Assembly: GCF_045679555.1 (NCBI RefSeq)
Contig: NC_092092.1
Location: forward strand, 25,049,469-25,113,468
DNA length: 64,000 nucleotides
Direction: 5' to 3'
Origin: Salvelinus alpinus
Taxonomy: Eukaryota > Chordata > Actinopteri > Salmoniformes > Salmonidae
Within the stretch, counting starts at the first letter, position 1, and each line of letters starts with the position of its first letter. A program made the position numbers and the translations under genes. This document shows positions 24,832 through 35,822 of the stretch, piece after piece. Under the pieces are notes generated by a model. It was given only the letters and a program-made list of their open reading frames with translations. It ran no database searches and was not told the DNA's origin.

Positions 24832-26231
24832 CAGTGCATTTGGAAAGTATTCAGGCCCCTTCTCTTTTTCCACATTTTGTTACATTACAGCCTTATTCTG
24901 AAAGGATTTTTAAAAAATCTAAGCAATCTACACACAATACCCCATAATGACAAAGTAAAAACAGGTTTTTAGAAAGACCCTTTGCGATGAGACTCGAAAT
25001 TGAGCTCAGGTGCATCCTGTTTCTATTGATCATCCTTGAGATGTTTCTACAACTTGATTGGAGTCCACCAGTGGTAAATGCAATTGATTGGAAATGATTT
25101 GGAAAGGCACACACATGTCTGTCTATATAAGGTCCCACAGTTGACAGTGCATGTCAGAACAAAAACCAAGCCATGAAGTCGAAGGAATTGTCCATAGCGC
25201 TCCGAGACAGGACTGTGTCGAGGCACAGATCTGGAGAGAGGTACCAAAACATTTCTGCAGCATTGAAGGTCCTCAAGAACACACTGGCCTCAATCATTCT
25301 TAAATGTTAACAAGTTTTGAACCACCAACTCTTCCTAGAGCTGGCCGCCCGGCCAAACTGAGCAATCGGGGAAGAAGGGCCTTGGTCAGGGATGTGACCA
25401 AGAAGCCGATGGTCACTCTGACAGAGCTCCAGAGTTCCTCTGTGGAGATGGGAGAACCTTCCAGAAGGACAACCATCTCTGCAGCACTCCACCAATCAGA
25501 CCTTTATGGTAGAGTGGCCAGATGGATGCCACTCCTCAGTAAAAGGCATGACAGCCCTTGGAGTTTGCCAAAAATAATATTAAGGACTCTGACGATGGGA
25601 AACCAAGATTGAACTCTTTGGTCTGAATGCCAAACGTCACATCTGGAGGAAATCGAGCACCATCCCTACGGTGAAGCATGGTGGTGGCAGCATCCTGCTG
25701 TGGGGTTATTTTTCAGCGGCAAGGACTGGGAGACTAGTCAGGATCGAGGGAAAGATGAACGGCGCAAAGTACAGAGAGATCCTTGAAGAAAACCTGCTCC
25801 AGAGCACAGGTGAAGGTTCACCTTCCAACAGGACAACAACCCTAAGCACACAGCCAAGACAGTGGTGGAGTGGTTTTGTGACAAGTCTCAATGTCCTTGA
25901 GTGACCCAGCAAGAGCCTGTACTTGAACGCGATCGAAAACCTTTGGAGACCTGAAAATAGCTGTGCAGCGACGCTCCCCATCCAATCTGAGAGCTTGAGA
26001 GGATCTTCAGAGAAGAATGGGAGAAACTCCCGAAATACAGGTGTGCCAAGTTTGTAGCTGGCAAAAAAAATCTAAAAACCTGTTTTTGCTTGGTCATTAT
26101 GGGGTATTGTATATAGGGTATTGTATATAGATTGAGGGGGGAAAAAGCTATTTAATCCATTTTAAAATAAGGCTATAACGTAACAAAATGTGGAAAAAGT
26201 CAAGGATACTGAATATTTTCCAAATGCACTG
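24832..26231 (+). mobile_element. Tc1-like transposon (type D), full length, inactive
   Basis: The left end is TA + CAGTGCATTTGGAAAGTATT (24832) and the right end is its complement, ATATTTTCCAAATGCACTG, ending at 26231. The right TA reads TT. Long inverted repeats are seen, including CCATAATGACAAAGTAAAAA at 24941 and its complement at about 26090. It is inserted into a LINE 3' end whose halves are at 24608-24829 and 26232-26330. Confidence 0.93.
25173..26060 (+). pseudogene. Tc1 transposase, type D, broken
   Basis: The original start is probably the ATG at 25173 (MKSKELSIALRDRTV). Helix-turn-helix text continues through several frames, with the basic linker AGRPAKLSNRGRRALV at about 25340-25390 and MVTLTELQSS near 25410. 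The catalytic half shows [18 protein letters not shown] at 25674 and remnants of the aspartate block (NRTTTLST, where QQDNDPKHT is expected) near 25835, so the second catalytic aspartate is lost by frameshift. Multiple stops and indels follow. Confidence 0.88.
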
Positions 26232-26330
26232 TTATTTTTAGTATTAGGTTATTGATTACTGCATTGTTGGGTTTTAGAGCTTGCAAGAAATTTCATTGTA
26301 CATGTACACGTGACATTAACTTGGGGGAAA
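26232..26330 (+). mobile_element. LINE 3' untranslated fragment, right part
   Basis: GATTACTGCATTGTTGGGTT and TAGAGCTTGCAAGAAATTTC followed by TCATTGTACATGTACACGTG is the terminal part of a fish LINE 3' end. It continues 24608-24829 across the type D Tc1 insertion. Confidence 0.65.
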
Positions 26331-28023
26331 AAAAACTGATTGGCTGTCTCTCTATGCTTAACTGTGTGTAATTTTTGGAGAGGAGCATCTCTAACACTGC
26401 TTTGTGTGAATACCAGTGTCTAACAAGTCGCCTCAGGCTCCTTATGCGTGTAAATCGTCTTAAATTTGGTAAATAAAACGTGAACTTACTCATAAGTATT
26501 TTCCCACTGAAAAAGCTCCTATAGTGACAGACAACATAGAATGTGAAATAAGCCACAACACTGCTCCTGGTAAAGATGACCAGCTTTCCCTTTTTATTTA
26601 AAAATATAGCTGTTATTTCAGAAGAGGAAGAGTGAGGGAGGTAAATATATTAATATACAGTAGAACGAGAGAAAGTAGAAGAAAAATAGCACATACTTGG
26701 CATAAAAACTATGTAACATTCTACAGCTGAGACTGGAAAAAGAACAATCATTTCCCCTTTTTACCACAGGCATCAGGCCAGGGCACTGAAATCCGCTTGC
26801 AGTTGAAAGCCACTTTACCTTCTGATGGCTCTTACATTAGCGTCACTATGCCATAATGCCTATAACGAAACATAGCAATAGTTACCATTTTTCATAGACG
26901 ATACAATTAGTATTTATCTACTTCTCTTCAGCAGCAAATAAAATGGTGGTGAATAGGAAGGAGTGTTTTGATAGATGAAAATATCCCCATATTGGGTAAG
27001 AACAGGTAAGGGATTACAGCAGCTCAACCCACTTTCCATGGACAAATTCTACAACAAATGGAACAAGCAACGGAGTTTCAAATAACAAAGCAATCCCAAA
27101 TTTGACCCATTTACAATTGAACAGTGCGAGAGGCCTGAGACTTATTGTAAGTAGCCTATACTGCTGTAGCCTGTAAATGTGTCATTCAAAAATCAAGAAA
27201 CATCAAAAATGTAAAAAGGATGACTATTACATACTTGGCACATTTACACCTGGTCATTTTAATCAATGTACTCGACTGATCTCTTTAATACATACATGTC
27301 CACATGACATACATAGCATGAACGCATGGCTGAGTGATGTCACATCCTGGAATTGTCCCTCCCCTCACTTCAACACCATAGGATAATGTGCCCCACCCCT
27401 CACTCGCCCAACCAACACCATAACAGGAAACAAAAACAGTGCTCCCCCAGTGTCACAAATATAATTTCCTTTCACAGGCATAAAGGCAATAGATTACTCA
27501 GGGATCCAGGAAGGATTGAGCAGGTACTTCCTGCTTTACCATAACAGATGAGATCATAATCTGACCAAATTAATGAATGTGAGTGAGGGGGGAACCTAGT
27601 CACACTGCATGCATCTCAAAAGACACCCTATTTGCTATATGGGCCTTGGTCAAAAGTAGTGCTCTATATAGGGAATAGGGTGCCATTTGGCACACAACTG
27701 TAGGAGAAACTAAACAGGTGCACCTGTCCTTTCCTTTCCCAGACATGTGACTCATGAATGGATGAGTCGTTGGGTCAGTTACCGACCAATAAGCCAAATA
27801 TGTTTATGAATGAGAGGGTGGAGGGAAGCCAGATGGTGTTGATTCAATCTTCTCCTACGGTAGCCCAGGCCTGCATGGCGCAATGGAGAAAGGCGGGTAA
27901 CAGTCACTTATCACTAGTGTTCTCTTATTACTTATATCCTCCTCCCTTCAGACATCTCTCCTCTTGCTCCTAACCTGCTGATCCTACAAGCCTGTGGTGT
28001 GTGTGGGGCAAGAGATGACCACA
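26331..28023. other. intergenic DNA downstream of cdc42ep4
   Basis: No gene was recognised. A small inverted element of about 90 bp at 27612-27702 contains GGGCCTTGGTCAAAAGTAGTG and CTATATAGGGAATAGGGTGC; a related copy is at 37095-37170 and a weaker one near 63180-63235. Together they look like a short MITE. Confidence 0.5.
27612..27702. mobile_element. short MITE (GGTCAAAAGTAGTGC family)
   Basis: The block GGTCAAAAGTAGTGCTCTAT followed by AGGGAATAGGGTGCCATTTG is a common salmonid repeat that normally forms a hairpin with its inverted half. Here one arm is well preserved and the other is decayed. Confidence 0.6.
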
Positions 28024-28257
28024 TACAGATATAGTATCTTAATTAGATCACCCTGTTGCAGAACTTTCCTGCAATGCAAGAAATGTAAAACGTGTAGTGT
28101 ATTCAAGGTTTAAAGGCGTCTGAAGTTTCAGACCTGATTTCCCCTTATGAAAAATGTATCAACCCCTACAAAAATGTAGATGAATTATAATCCACATTTC
28201 CTGTTGCTGCAGGATTATTTGTAGCAAACTGGCTCAAATTAAGATTCTACATCTGTA
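28024..28257. mobile_element. MITE with TACAGAT ends, 234 bp
   Basis: The ends TACAGATATAGTATCTTAAT and the complement of ATTAAGATTCTACATCTGTA form an inverted repeat of about 20 bp with three mismatches. The interior is non-coding. It is a dispersed salmonid element. Confidence 0.8.
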
Positions 28258-29584
28258 GACATGACAGTCTACTATTGTACAGTCACCACTTGTTCACAAC
28301 CACTTTCTCTGCTACTGTAAATTGTATTTTAAAATCGGTTTCTAAAACATATGTACAATAAAAGTGCTACTGGACACGAAAGCGGCAAACAAAAAGGGCA
28401 AATTTTCTTAGCAAAATTGACATTTGTCCTTAATAATAAGTAAAGCCAAAAAAAAGAGAAAAATGTACATGAAAACTAAAAAAAAAGTGATTCTTTATGT
28501 ACAGTAGTGTTTTAGAGTGTGAGCCATCTTGCTATACCTTGGCAGTGCTAGCAAGGGAAATATGACTGAGATCAGTGTTGTTGTGTGTGTTTCTATGTTT
28601 CTACTGAGTCCATTGATCTGAGCTAACAAAGTGTCATGGACTCATGGCCTAACAAACAACTCCAAAGCTAAGGCCTAAATTGGCTCACTGGGTTGGATAG
28701 TACCTTAGGCTTGGATGAACTAAAGATCTCCAGAATCCACCCTAACTTTAACAAAGCTCCCTTTAATCAAAATGGTGACTTAATCCAATAAGTAGTTACT
28801 AACAAATGAAACTGTTGGCTCATTTATGACATCAGACTGTATAGAGCATGTTTAGAAAACTGGTCCATTGTAAGTGAACAGTTGACACTAAAGCTGACTA
28901 ATGGTTAGAATAATGAACCACCAAGTTGTGACATTGATTTAGAACCTGCTAGAAGACAAACCAATTATGTATGTGCATACAATGTATAAACGTAGAAAAA
29001 AAACAAAAAAACTTAAACTTCTGAACATTAACAAACCAATATTTTAACTGTATCTCACGATTCTCAACACACACAATTAATTCAAGGCCCCAAGGCTATG
29101 CGGCTACGCTAGCTAAACCCTGGGATACTTTTCTCTTCTTCATTTCTTTTTCCCCTCTTCCTTCCTCCAAAGCTGTGTGAGAAACATACCGTTCATCCCA
29201 TTACATCATATGACCCGGCCTCCACCTAACGCATCACACCTCCCTCGAGGAGGACTGCCGTTTGATCAAAAGTGACCTCGGTCAACCTCCATACTTCCAC
29301 TTTTAAAAAATGTGACAGTGTGAAGACCGCTGGTTGGTGGTTGGCTTTCCCTTCCTTATTAATGCGCTATAAGGAATGTTAGGGAAGGGAAATCCTCTGG
29401 ATGAAAAGACAATGGGGGCGTGGGTGGGATATGTTCATGTTGGATATAAGTGGATATGAGGGTTGAGATCCTTGAGATGTGCCCCCTTAAAGCATAAACA
29501 CACTGATGACATATTGGAACTGTGGGATTAGATCATCATGACAGATCGTATTTCTACAAAAGGAAACCCTCAAACCAATAACTA
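28258..29584. other. 3' flank or 3' untranslated region of cdc42ep4
   Basis: This lies downstream of the cdc42ep4 stop codon on the minus strand. No frame or known repeat is seen. The true transcript end cannot be placed; a minus-strand ATTAAA at 28761-28766 is one weak candidate poly(A) signal. Confidence 0.4.
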
Positions 29585-29586
29585 GT

Positions 29587-29641
<55 letters not shown>
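29585..29641. repeat. (GT)n microsatellite
   Basis: About 28 GT units with one ATG interruption near the left side. It lies about 300 bp past the cdc42ep4 stop codon and may be in the 3' untranslated region. It also produces a false minus-strand threonine-histidine frame. Confidence 0.97.
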
Positions 29642-29642
<1 letters not shown>

Positions 29643-29945
29643 AATTCTGTAATGGCTAGAGTAAAAGGACTCATAGGACACACACTGGAGTGAATAAGGC
29701 TCAGTAACAGATGGTGAGTGATTGAATCCTAATACAGGAAGTATAGCAGAATAAGGTGTGCACATAGAGATTCTCTGGATAGATCCATATGTAAAAATGT
29801 AGGTGCACCAACCCTTCCCTCCCAGGCTTGTACTAGCTTCAAAACTCATGAAGAATACGCATCTCCAGCCGTGTCCTCGCAAACCATGTTATGGTGTCTT
29901 TATAAATCACGTTCTGTGTCGGTGGTGTTACAGCCCTGTTTTGTT

Positions 29946-30968
29946 TCACACCCTGATTTCATCTTCGTCCTCGTCCATGAAGGAGAAGTCTTTGTCATCC
30001 TCCCCCCCAACCCCCGGAGAGCTGTACTTGGCGCTGTCCGTGTCCCCCTCCTGCAGGTGGTGGAGTGGCTTCTCCTCAAGAGCAGCGGAGCCGGAAGAGG
30101 AAAAAGAGCAGCTGTCCAGGTGGCTGTGGTAGTTCCTGGGAGGGGTGTTGGGGGGGTCTGCCATAATTTTCTGCTGGGGATAGGTGCTGCGTGGGGGCCT
30201 GACTGGCGGCTGTAGATCCACCTGGTCCTCAACATTGTCCTCCGTGGTGGGAGGACTGAGGGGGGGTGACCCACGGCCCTCGCTGCCCTTCCCCTCCTCG
30301 TATCCCAGGTCGTCCTCCTCCCAGCCCTTCTTCTCCATGACGCTGAGGATGTCTCCCAGCATAGAGGGACCCAGGTCGATGTGGAATGACATGATGGACT
30401 CCGCATGCTTCATCCCACCACCTCGAAGATGGGACGGTGGCAGGTCAGTCAGTTCTCCAAAGTTCTGCTCATCGAACTCCAGGTCCATAGCCGCGGCACC
30501 GTTGACCGGTTTTCTGATTCCTTCGACCTCGGGCAGCTTCTTCAGAGGGCTGGAGGAGACGCTCTTGGGCATCCGGGGACCACCGCCCATCCTGCCCGCA
30601 TCATCGTCGTTGAGGTAGGGCAGTGAGATGGCGTTTTTCACAAAGTTTGGCGAGCCACCAGGGGGTTCCAACGCATTCTCGCCACGGTTCACCGACTGGG
30701 AGCGCTTACTGCTCCTGAAGGTTCGGGACAGCAGGCCTGGTTTGGGGACAGGTCCAGGGGAGCTCTGCTGCACCTCTGGAGCTGGTTCTTTAGGGGGCTC
30801 CCCAGACCGGGTACTGAGGAATGAGGTGTCCCCAAAGGCATCGCCGCCACGACCTACATGCATGGTGTGTCTGAAGTCCCCGAGAGGGGCACTGATCATC
30901 TCTGCAGTCAGGTCGGCTCGGGAGCGACGCTTGGACTGGTTCGAGGTTAGCTGCTTGAGGATAGGCAT
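29946..30968 (-). CDS. cdc42ep4: Cdc42 effector protein 4 (Borg4), 340 residues, single coding exon
   Basis: The protein binds GTP-loaded Cdc42 and septins and shapes actin and septin filaments near the cell cortex. The start MPILKQL and the adjoining basic SKRRSRADLTAEM are typical of the family. A CRIB motif, ISAPLGDFRHTMHVG, spans residues 25-39, with the expected I-S-x-P, F-x-H and H-V-G residues, followed by GDAFGDTSFL. LLSRTFRSSKRSQSVNRG is at 79-96 and FVKNAISLPYL at 109-119. The Borg septin-binding block MKHAESIMSFHIDLGPSMLG is at 186-205. The acidic end FSFMDEDEDEIRV closely resembles vertebrate CDC42EP4. Length fits the family (about 350). An uninterrupted coding exon is usual; the 5' untranslated part is normally in a separate exon. 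Salmonid genome duplication means a second copy probably exists, so the a/b paralogue is not assigned. Plus-strand frames here are shadows. Confidence 0.96.
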   Translation of the reverse strand: MPILKQLTSNQSKRRSRADLTAEMISAPLGDFRHTMHVGRGGDAFGDTSFLSTRSGEPPKEPAPEVQQSSPGPVPKPGLLSRTFRSSKRSQSVNRGENALEPPGGSPNFVKNAISLPYLNDDDAGRMGGGPRMPKSVSSSPLKKLPEVEGIRKPVNGAAAMDLEFDEQNFGELTDLPPSHLRGGGMKHAESIMSFHIDLGPSMLGDILSVMEKKGWEEDDLGYEEGKGSEGRGSPPLSPPTTEDNVEDQVDLQPPVRPPRSTYPQQKIMADPPNTPPRNYHSHLDSCSFSSSGSAALEEKPLHHLQEGDTDSAKYSSPGVGGEDDKDFSFMDEDEDEIRV

Positions 30969-31002
30969 GGTGATGTCTGATGAAGTCGCTCAGTGATATA
31001 AT

Positions 31003-31028
31003 ACTCAACAGGAACAGAAACAGTTCAA
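31003..31028 (-). promoter_or_regulatory. candidate splice acceptor upstream of the cdc42ep4 start codon
   Basis: On the minus strand, a pyrimidine-rich stretch ending CTGTTTCTGTTCCTGTTGAG lies 35 bases before the start codon. It would make 31003 the first base of the coding exon, with a short 5' untranslated part. This is inference from sequence and from the usual presence of a non-coding first exon. Confidence 0.4.
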
Positions 31029-32774
31029 CAAAGAAACTCCTGGTTGGTGCTAAGTATTATGAGATGTTTGTCTTTCTCACGTTTAATTGTAAACTGTATT
31101 GTCAAGGCAAGCAGAGATCCAGGTGTCTGGAGTACACAGCCATTGTGGTCCGTCAAACAGCTATGTTGAGGTCTGGTGCAGATAATCCACAAATCAACCT
31201 AAGGGAATAACAGAAGAGAGGACACATTAAAACCACATTGCAAGACCTATGCAAACCAACTCAGATCCTCAAAGTTGGCAGGGAACATGGAAACTAACTA
31301 CAACTTAACACAGAGTGGCTTTGTCATTTTATTCCTTTGGACTGGAAGCAAACAACTGGAAATTACAGTAAACAGCAACTATTTCCAATAGCTGCTGATT
31401 GCATCTGAGGCACAGAATCAAGACAACTTTCTTAATCTATGCTGCTGTGCCTCAAATGTGGAAACTTTTGTTGACAGGCTGGGGCTTTGAAATAAAACCT
31501 CCAGTTGAGTGGTTCATTTCTTTCGCACTTAACTGAAACTCGTTAACCTTCCAAGTAAAAAAAAAAGAAGGGGGAAACACACAAGTCATTGATTGTAATA
31601 CATTGGTATTCATGCCAATGCTTTATTTCTTAAAATGGCACTTTCAATTTGGCGTTTCAATTTTTAGGAGGCGGCTGTCTGTCGTCTGAAGTCCGCGCTG
31701 CCAAAACAGTACTCTGCTCCACTGCTGCAGTTCCCATTTGTGCCCCTGCATGCCTCCCTTTCTGTTACATAACCCTACGATCACAGGATACTGAGAGCCC
31801 AGTAGCTCCAGCTGCCAGGGATAAAGACAGGATGGAAAAAGGAATGGAGAGGAACATAATTTCTTCAGCAGCTTGGATTAATTTAGAGCAACAGATCAGA
31901 CGGTCACTGACTGACTGTTGTTCTGCACGCACCCTTCTGTCACTGGCAGATCAACTCGGTCTTGGCTTTTTCTCTCCCTCTGTGTGTGGCTCTCTCAGTT
32001 CAGACACCTTTAAGAGGTTGTTTAAAGCTTACTCCCACCGCCACATCGTCCATATGGTCACCAGTGACTTGCTTTACTGAAAGCATGGTGTGACTGATCA
32101 CTGTGTTCAGAACTTGTGATTAGAGTCAGGGACCCTGATAAGCCTACAGCACTGCCATTGGGAGATGATGTACTGCTTAAGTGCTCTGGATTTCACAGCA
32201 GATACTTTGATCTGCAACCTGGCAGCACTATGATCTATTACTCAATAAGCCAGACAATATGGGCCGTTTCAGAACCCGGTGAGGAGTATCTGCTTACCCA
32301 GGCCAATCTGTATTAGTGTTTCATTGCTGGGTCAATGGTGACACGATCTCAAAATATAATGGTGTGAGTGGACAGATCAGCAAAGTTGGTGGCTTTTCGT
32401 CTTTTCCCTCAAGTAGGGCAGCAGCCTGCAATAGGGCCTAGTAGGCAAATGAGTAGGCCTAGGTGACGTCAACAGTTTCAAATTGTGGCTGCTAGGCGCC
32501 ATCCAAGCATTCTCTTGTGTTTTCAAACCAGAGCGCATGCATGCACACACACTTCACAGGCCTACTCTCTGGTCTCGTGTGTTCATACCTCTGGATGAAT
32601 GGGGTCTCTGGTACAATATTCCAAAACAATGTCTCCGTCAAACTTTTACATCTAAGACAACAAGGGCCGATTCAACTGAAAAGGCAACTGTAGCTAGCCT
32701 ACAAAGTCAACAACGCAGCCACTGCCAGCTAGCCTACTTCAGCAGTACTGTATCATTTTAATCATTTTAGTCAA
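31029..32774. other. 5' flank or intron of cdc42ep4
   Basis: No confident gene. The frame 31649-32080 on the plus strand has no recognisable motif. If a remote first exon is real, this is intron. Confidence 0.4.
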
Positions 32775-32883
32775 TAAGATTCTTGCTACGTAAGCTTAAC
32801 TTTCTGAACATTCGAGACGTGTAGTCCACTTGTCATTCCAATCTCCTTTGCATTAGCGTAGCCTCTTCTGTAGCCTGTCAACT

Positions 32884-34251
32884 ATGTGTCTGTCTATCCC
32901 TGTTCTCTCCTCTCTGCACAGACCATACAAACGCTCCACACCGCGTGGCCGCGGCCACCCTAATCTGGTGGTCCCAGCGCGCACGACCCACGTGGAGTTC
33001 CAGGTCTCCGGTAGCCTCTGGAACTGCCGATCTGCGGCCAACAAGGCAGAGTTCATCTCAGCCTATGCCTCCCTCCAGTCCCTCGACTTCTTGGCACTGA
33101 CGGAAACATGGATCACCACAGATAACACTGCTACTCCTACTGCTCTCTCTTCGTCCGCCCACGTGTTCTCGCACACCCCGAGAGCTTCTGGTCAGCGGGG
33201 TGGTGGCACCGGGATCCTCATCTCTCCCAAGTGGTCATTCTCTCTTTCTCCCCTTACCCATCTGTCTATCGCCTCCTTTGAATTCCATGCTGTCACAGTT
33301 ACCAGCCCTTTCAAGCTTAACATCCTTATCATTTATCGCCCTCCAGGTTCCCTCGGAGAGTTCATCAATGAGCTTGATGCCTTGATAAGCTCCTTTCCTG
33401 AGGACGGCTCACCTCTCACAGTTCTGGGCGACTTTAACCTCCCCACGTCTACCTTTGACTCATTCCTCTCTGCCTCCTTCTTTCCACTCCTCTCCTCTTT
33501 TGACCTCACCCTCTCACCTTCCCCCCCTACTCACAAGGCAGGCAATACGCTCGACCTCATCTTTACTAGATGCTGTTCTTCCACTAACCTCATTGCAACT
33601 CCCCTCCAAGTCTCCGACCACTACCTTGTATCCTTTTCCCTCTCGCTCTCATCCAACACTTCCCACACTGCCCCTACTCGGATGGTATCGCGCCGTCCCA
33701 ACCTTCGCTCTCTCTCCCCCGCTACTCTCTCCTCTTCCATCCTATCATCTCTTCCCTCTGCTCAAACCTTCTCCAACCTATCTGATTCTGCCTCCTCAAC
33801 CCTCCTCTCCTCCCTTTCTGCATCCTTTGACTCTCTCTGTCCCCTATCCTCCAGGCCGGCTCGGTCCTCCCCTCCCGCTCCGTGGCTCGACGACTCATTG
33901 CGAGCTCACAGAACAGGGCTCCGGGCAGCCGAGCGGAAATGGAGGAAAACTCGCCTCCCTGCGGACCTGGCATCCTTTCACTCCCTCCTCTCTACATTTT
34001 CCTCTTCTGTCTCTGCTGCTAAAGCCACTTTCTACCACTCTAAATTCCAAGCATCTGCCTCTAACCCTAGGAAGCTCTTTGCCACCTTCTCCTCCCTCCT
34101 GAATCCTCCTCCCCCTCCCCCCCCCCCTCCTCCCTCTCTGCAGATGACTTCGTCAACCATTTTGAAAAGAAGGTCGACGACATCCGATCCTCGTTTGCTA
34201 AGTCAAACGACACCGCTGGTTCTGCTCACACTGCCCTACCCTGTGCTCTGA
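32884..34251 (+). CDS. LINE polyprotein N-terminal half: apurinic-type endonuclease
   Basis: The frame carries all endonuclease landmarks in order: SGSLWNCRSAANKAEFI (metal-binding asparagine), LALTETW (catalytic glutamate), HTPRASGQRGGGTGILIS, LIIYRPPG (tyrosine), VLGDFNLP (catalytic aspartate and asparagine), LDLIFTR and VSDHYLVSF (catalytic aspartate and histidine). It nicks chromosomal DNA to prime reverse transcription. The region after residue 300 is serine- and leucine-rich, as in L2 elements, and includes LRAAERKWRKTRLPADLASF. Past the proline run at about 34109-34130 the frame goes wrong and ends at 34251, while the true continuation is one frame over. The start at 32884 is simply the first ATG, and the original start may be upstream. 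Confidence 0.93.
   Translation: MCLSIPVLSSLHRPYKRSTPRGRGHPNLVVPARTTHVEFQVSGSLWNCRSAANKAEFISAYASLQSLDFLALTETWITTDNTATPTALSSSAHVFSHTPRASGQRGGGTGILISPKWSFSLSPLTHLSIASFEFHAVTVTSPFKLNILIIYRPPGSLGEFINELDALISSFPEDGSPLTVLGDFNLPTSTFDSFLSASFFPLLSSFDLTLSPSPPTHKAGNTLDLIFTRCCSSTNLIATPLQVSDHYLVSFSLSLSSNTSHTAPTRMVSRRPNLRSLSPATLSSSILSSLPSAQTFSNLSDSASSTLLSSLSASFDSLCPLSSRPARSSPPAPWLDDSLRAHRTGLRAAERKWRKTRLPADLASFHSLLSTFSSSVSAAKATFYHSKFQASASNPRKLFATFSSLLNPPPPPPPPPPSLQMTSSTILKRRSTTSDPRLLSQTTPLVLLTLPYPVL
34108..34140 (+). other. frameshift site in a poly-C/proline tract of the LINE
   Basis: The endonuclease frame has codons starting at positions equal to 1 modulo 3, and the reverse transcriptase frame equal to 0 modulo 3. 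Both read proline through the C run, and the downstream frame continues SLSADDFVNHFEKKVDDIRS from 34134. The tract is therefore one base short or two bases long compared with a joined frame. Homopolymer slippage, sequencing error or recent mutation could each explain it. Confidence 0.9.
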
Positions 34252-35822
34252 CCTCTTTCTCCCCTCTCTCTCCAGATGAAATCTCGCGTCTTGTGACGGC
34301 CGGCCGCCCAACAACCTGCCCGCTTGACCCTATCCCCTCCTCTCTTCTCCAGACCATTTCCGGAGACCTTCTCCCTTACCTCACCTCGCTCATCAACTCA
34401 TCCCTGACCGCTGGCTACGTCCCTTCCGTCTTCAAGAGAGCGAGAGTTGCACCCCTTCTGAAAAAACCTACACTCGATCCCTCCGATGTCAACAACTACA
34501 GACCAGTATCCCTTCTTTCTTTTCTCTCCAAAACTCTTGAACGTGCCGTCCTTGGCCAGCTCTCCCGCTATCTCTCTCAGAATGACCTTCTTGATCCAAA
34601 TCAGTCAGGTTTCAAGACTAGTCATTCAACTGAGACTGCTCTTCTCTGTATCACGGAGGCGCTCCGCACTGCTAAAGCTAACTCTCTCTCCTCTGCTCTC
34701 ATCCTTCTAGACCTATCGGCTGCCTTCGATACTGTGAACCATCAGATCCTCCTCTCCACCCTCTCCGAGTTGGGCATCTCCGGCGCGGCCCACGCTTGGA
34801 TTGCGTCCTACCTGACAGGTCGCTCCTACCAGGTGGCGTGGCGAGAATCTGTCTCCTCACCACGTGCTCTCACCACTGGTGTCCCCCAGGGCTCTGTTCT
34901 AGGCCCCCTCCTATTCTCGCTATACACCAAGTCACTTGGCTCTGTCATAACCTCACATGGTCTCTCCTATCATTGCTATGCAGACGACACACAACTAATC
35001 TTCTCCTTTCCCCCTTCTGATGACCAGGTGGCGAATCGCATCTCTGCATGTCTGGCAGACGTATCAGTGTGGATGACGGATCACCACCTCAAGCTGAACC
35101 TCGGCAAGACGGAGCTGCTCTTCCTCCCGGGGAAGGACTGCCCGTTCCATGATCTCGCCATCACGGTTGACAACTCCATTGTGTCCTCCTCCCAGAGCGC
35201 TAAGAACCTTGGCGTGATCCTGGACAACACCCTGTCGTTCTCAACTAACATCAAGGCGGTGGCCCGTTCCTGTAGGTTCATGCTCTACAACATCCGCAGA
35301 GTACGACCCTGCCTCACACAGGAAGCGGCGCAGGTCCTAATCCAGGCACTTGTCATCTCCCGTCTGGATTACTGCAACTCGCTGTTGGCTGGGCTCCCTG
35401 CCTGTGCCATTAAACCCCTACAACTCATCCAGAACGCCGCAGCCCGTCTGGTGTTCAACCTTCCCAAGTTCTCTCACGTCACCCCGCTCCTCCGCTCTCT
35501 CCACTGGCTTCCAGTTGAAGCTCGCATCCGCTACAAGACCATGGTGCTTGCCTACGGAGCTGTGAGGGGAACGGCACCTCAGTACCTCCAGGCTCTGATC
35601 AGGCCCTACACCCAAACAAGGGCACTGCGTTCATCCACCTCTGGCCTGCTCGCCTCCCTACCACTGAGGAAGTACAGTTCCCGCTCAGCCCAGTCAAAAC
35701 TGTTCGCTGCTCTGGCCCCCCAATGGTGGAACAAACTCCCTCACGACGCCAGGACAGCGGAGTCAATCACCACCTTCCGGAGACACCTGAAACCCCACCT
35801 CTTTAAGGAATACCTAGGATAG
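34140..35822 (+). CDS. LINE polyprotein C-terminal half: reverse transcriptase
   Basis: The frame is open from the poly-C tract to the stop at 35822, although the first ATG is at 34293. Reverse transcriptase motifs appear in order: NNYRPVSLLSFLSKTLERAV, NQSGFKTSHSTETALL, LILLDLSAAFDTVNHQILL (motif A with catalytic aspartate), TTGVPQGSVLGPLLFSLY (motif B), YHCYADDTQLIFSF (catalytic YADD) and HLKLNLGKTELLFL (motif D). The C-terminal LINE region, including SRLDYCNSLLAGLP, SLHWLPVEARIRYKTMVLAY and PQWWNKLPHDAR, is complete. There is no in-frame stop. The enzyme copies element RNA at a nicked target. If joined to the upstream half it would look competent in sequence. Confidence 0.95.
   Translation, partial: ADDFVNHFEKKVDDIRSSFAKSNDTAGSAHTALPCALTSFSPLSPDEISRLVTAGRPTTCPLDPIPSSLLQTISGDLLPYLTSLINSSLTAGYVPSVFKRARVAPLLKKPTLDPSDVNNYRPVSLLSFLSKTLERAVLGQLSRYLSQNDLLDPNQSGFKTSHSTETALLCITEALRTAKANSLSSALILLDLSAAFDTVNHQILLSTLSELGISGAAHAWIASYLTGRSYQVAWRESVSSPRALTTGVPQGSVLGPLLFSLYTKSLGSVITSHGLSYHCYADDTQLIFSFPPSDDQVANRISACLADVSVWMTDHHLKLNLGKTELLFLPGKDCPFHDLAITVDNSIVSSSQSAKNLGVILDNTLSFSTNIKAVARSCRFMLYNIRRVRPCLTQEAAQVLIQALVISRLDYCNSLLAGLPACAIKPLQLIQNAAARLVFNLPKFSHVTPLLRSLHWLPVEARIRYKTMVLAYGAVRGTAPQYLQALIRPYTQTRALRSSTSGLLASLPLRKYSSRSAQSKLFAALAPQWWNKLPHDARTAESITTFRRHLKPHLFKEYLG

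Noticed and set aside
29487-29882. Minus-strand 131-residue frame with Thr-His repeats
   Set aside because: It is the (GT)n microsatellite read in frame, downstream of the cdc42ep4 stop codon.
29871-30996. Several long plus-strand and alternate-frame open frames of 73-168 residues
   Set aside because: They lie opposite or out of frame within the GC-rich cdc42ep4 coding exon and lack motifs; they are shadows.
31649-32080. A 143-residue plus-strand frame as a new gene
   Set aside because: There is no motif, no splice or promoter context, and composition like random non-coding DNA.
33455-34102. Second long frame of 215 residues, Pro/Ser/Leu-rich, in the LINE
   Set aside because: It overlaps the endonuclease frame, which has clear catalytic motifs; low-complexity C/T-rich DNA keeps it open by chance.
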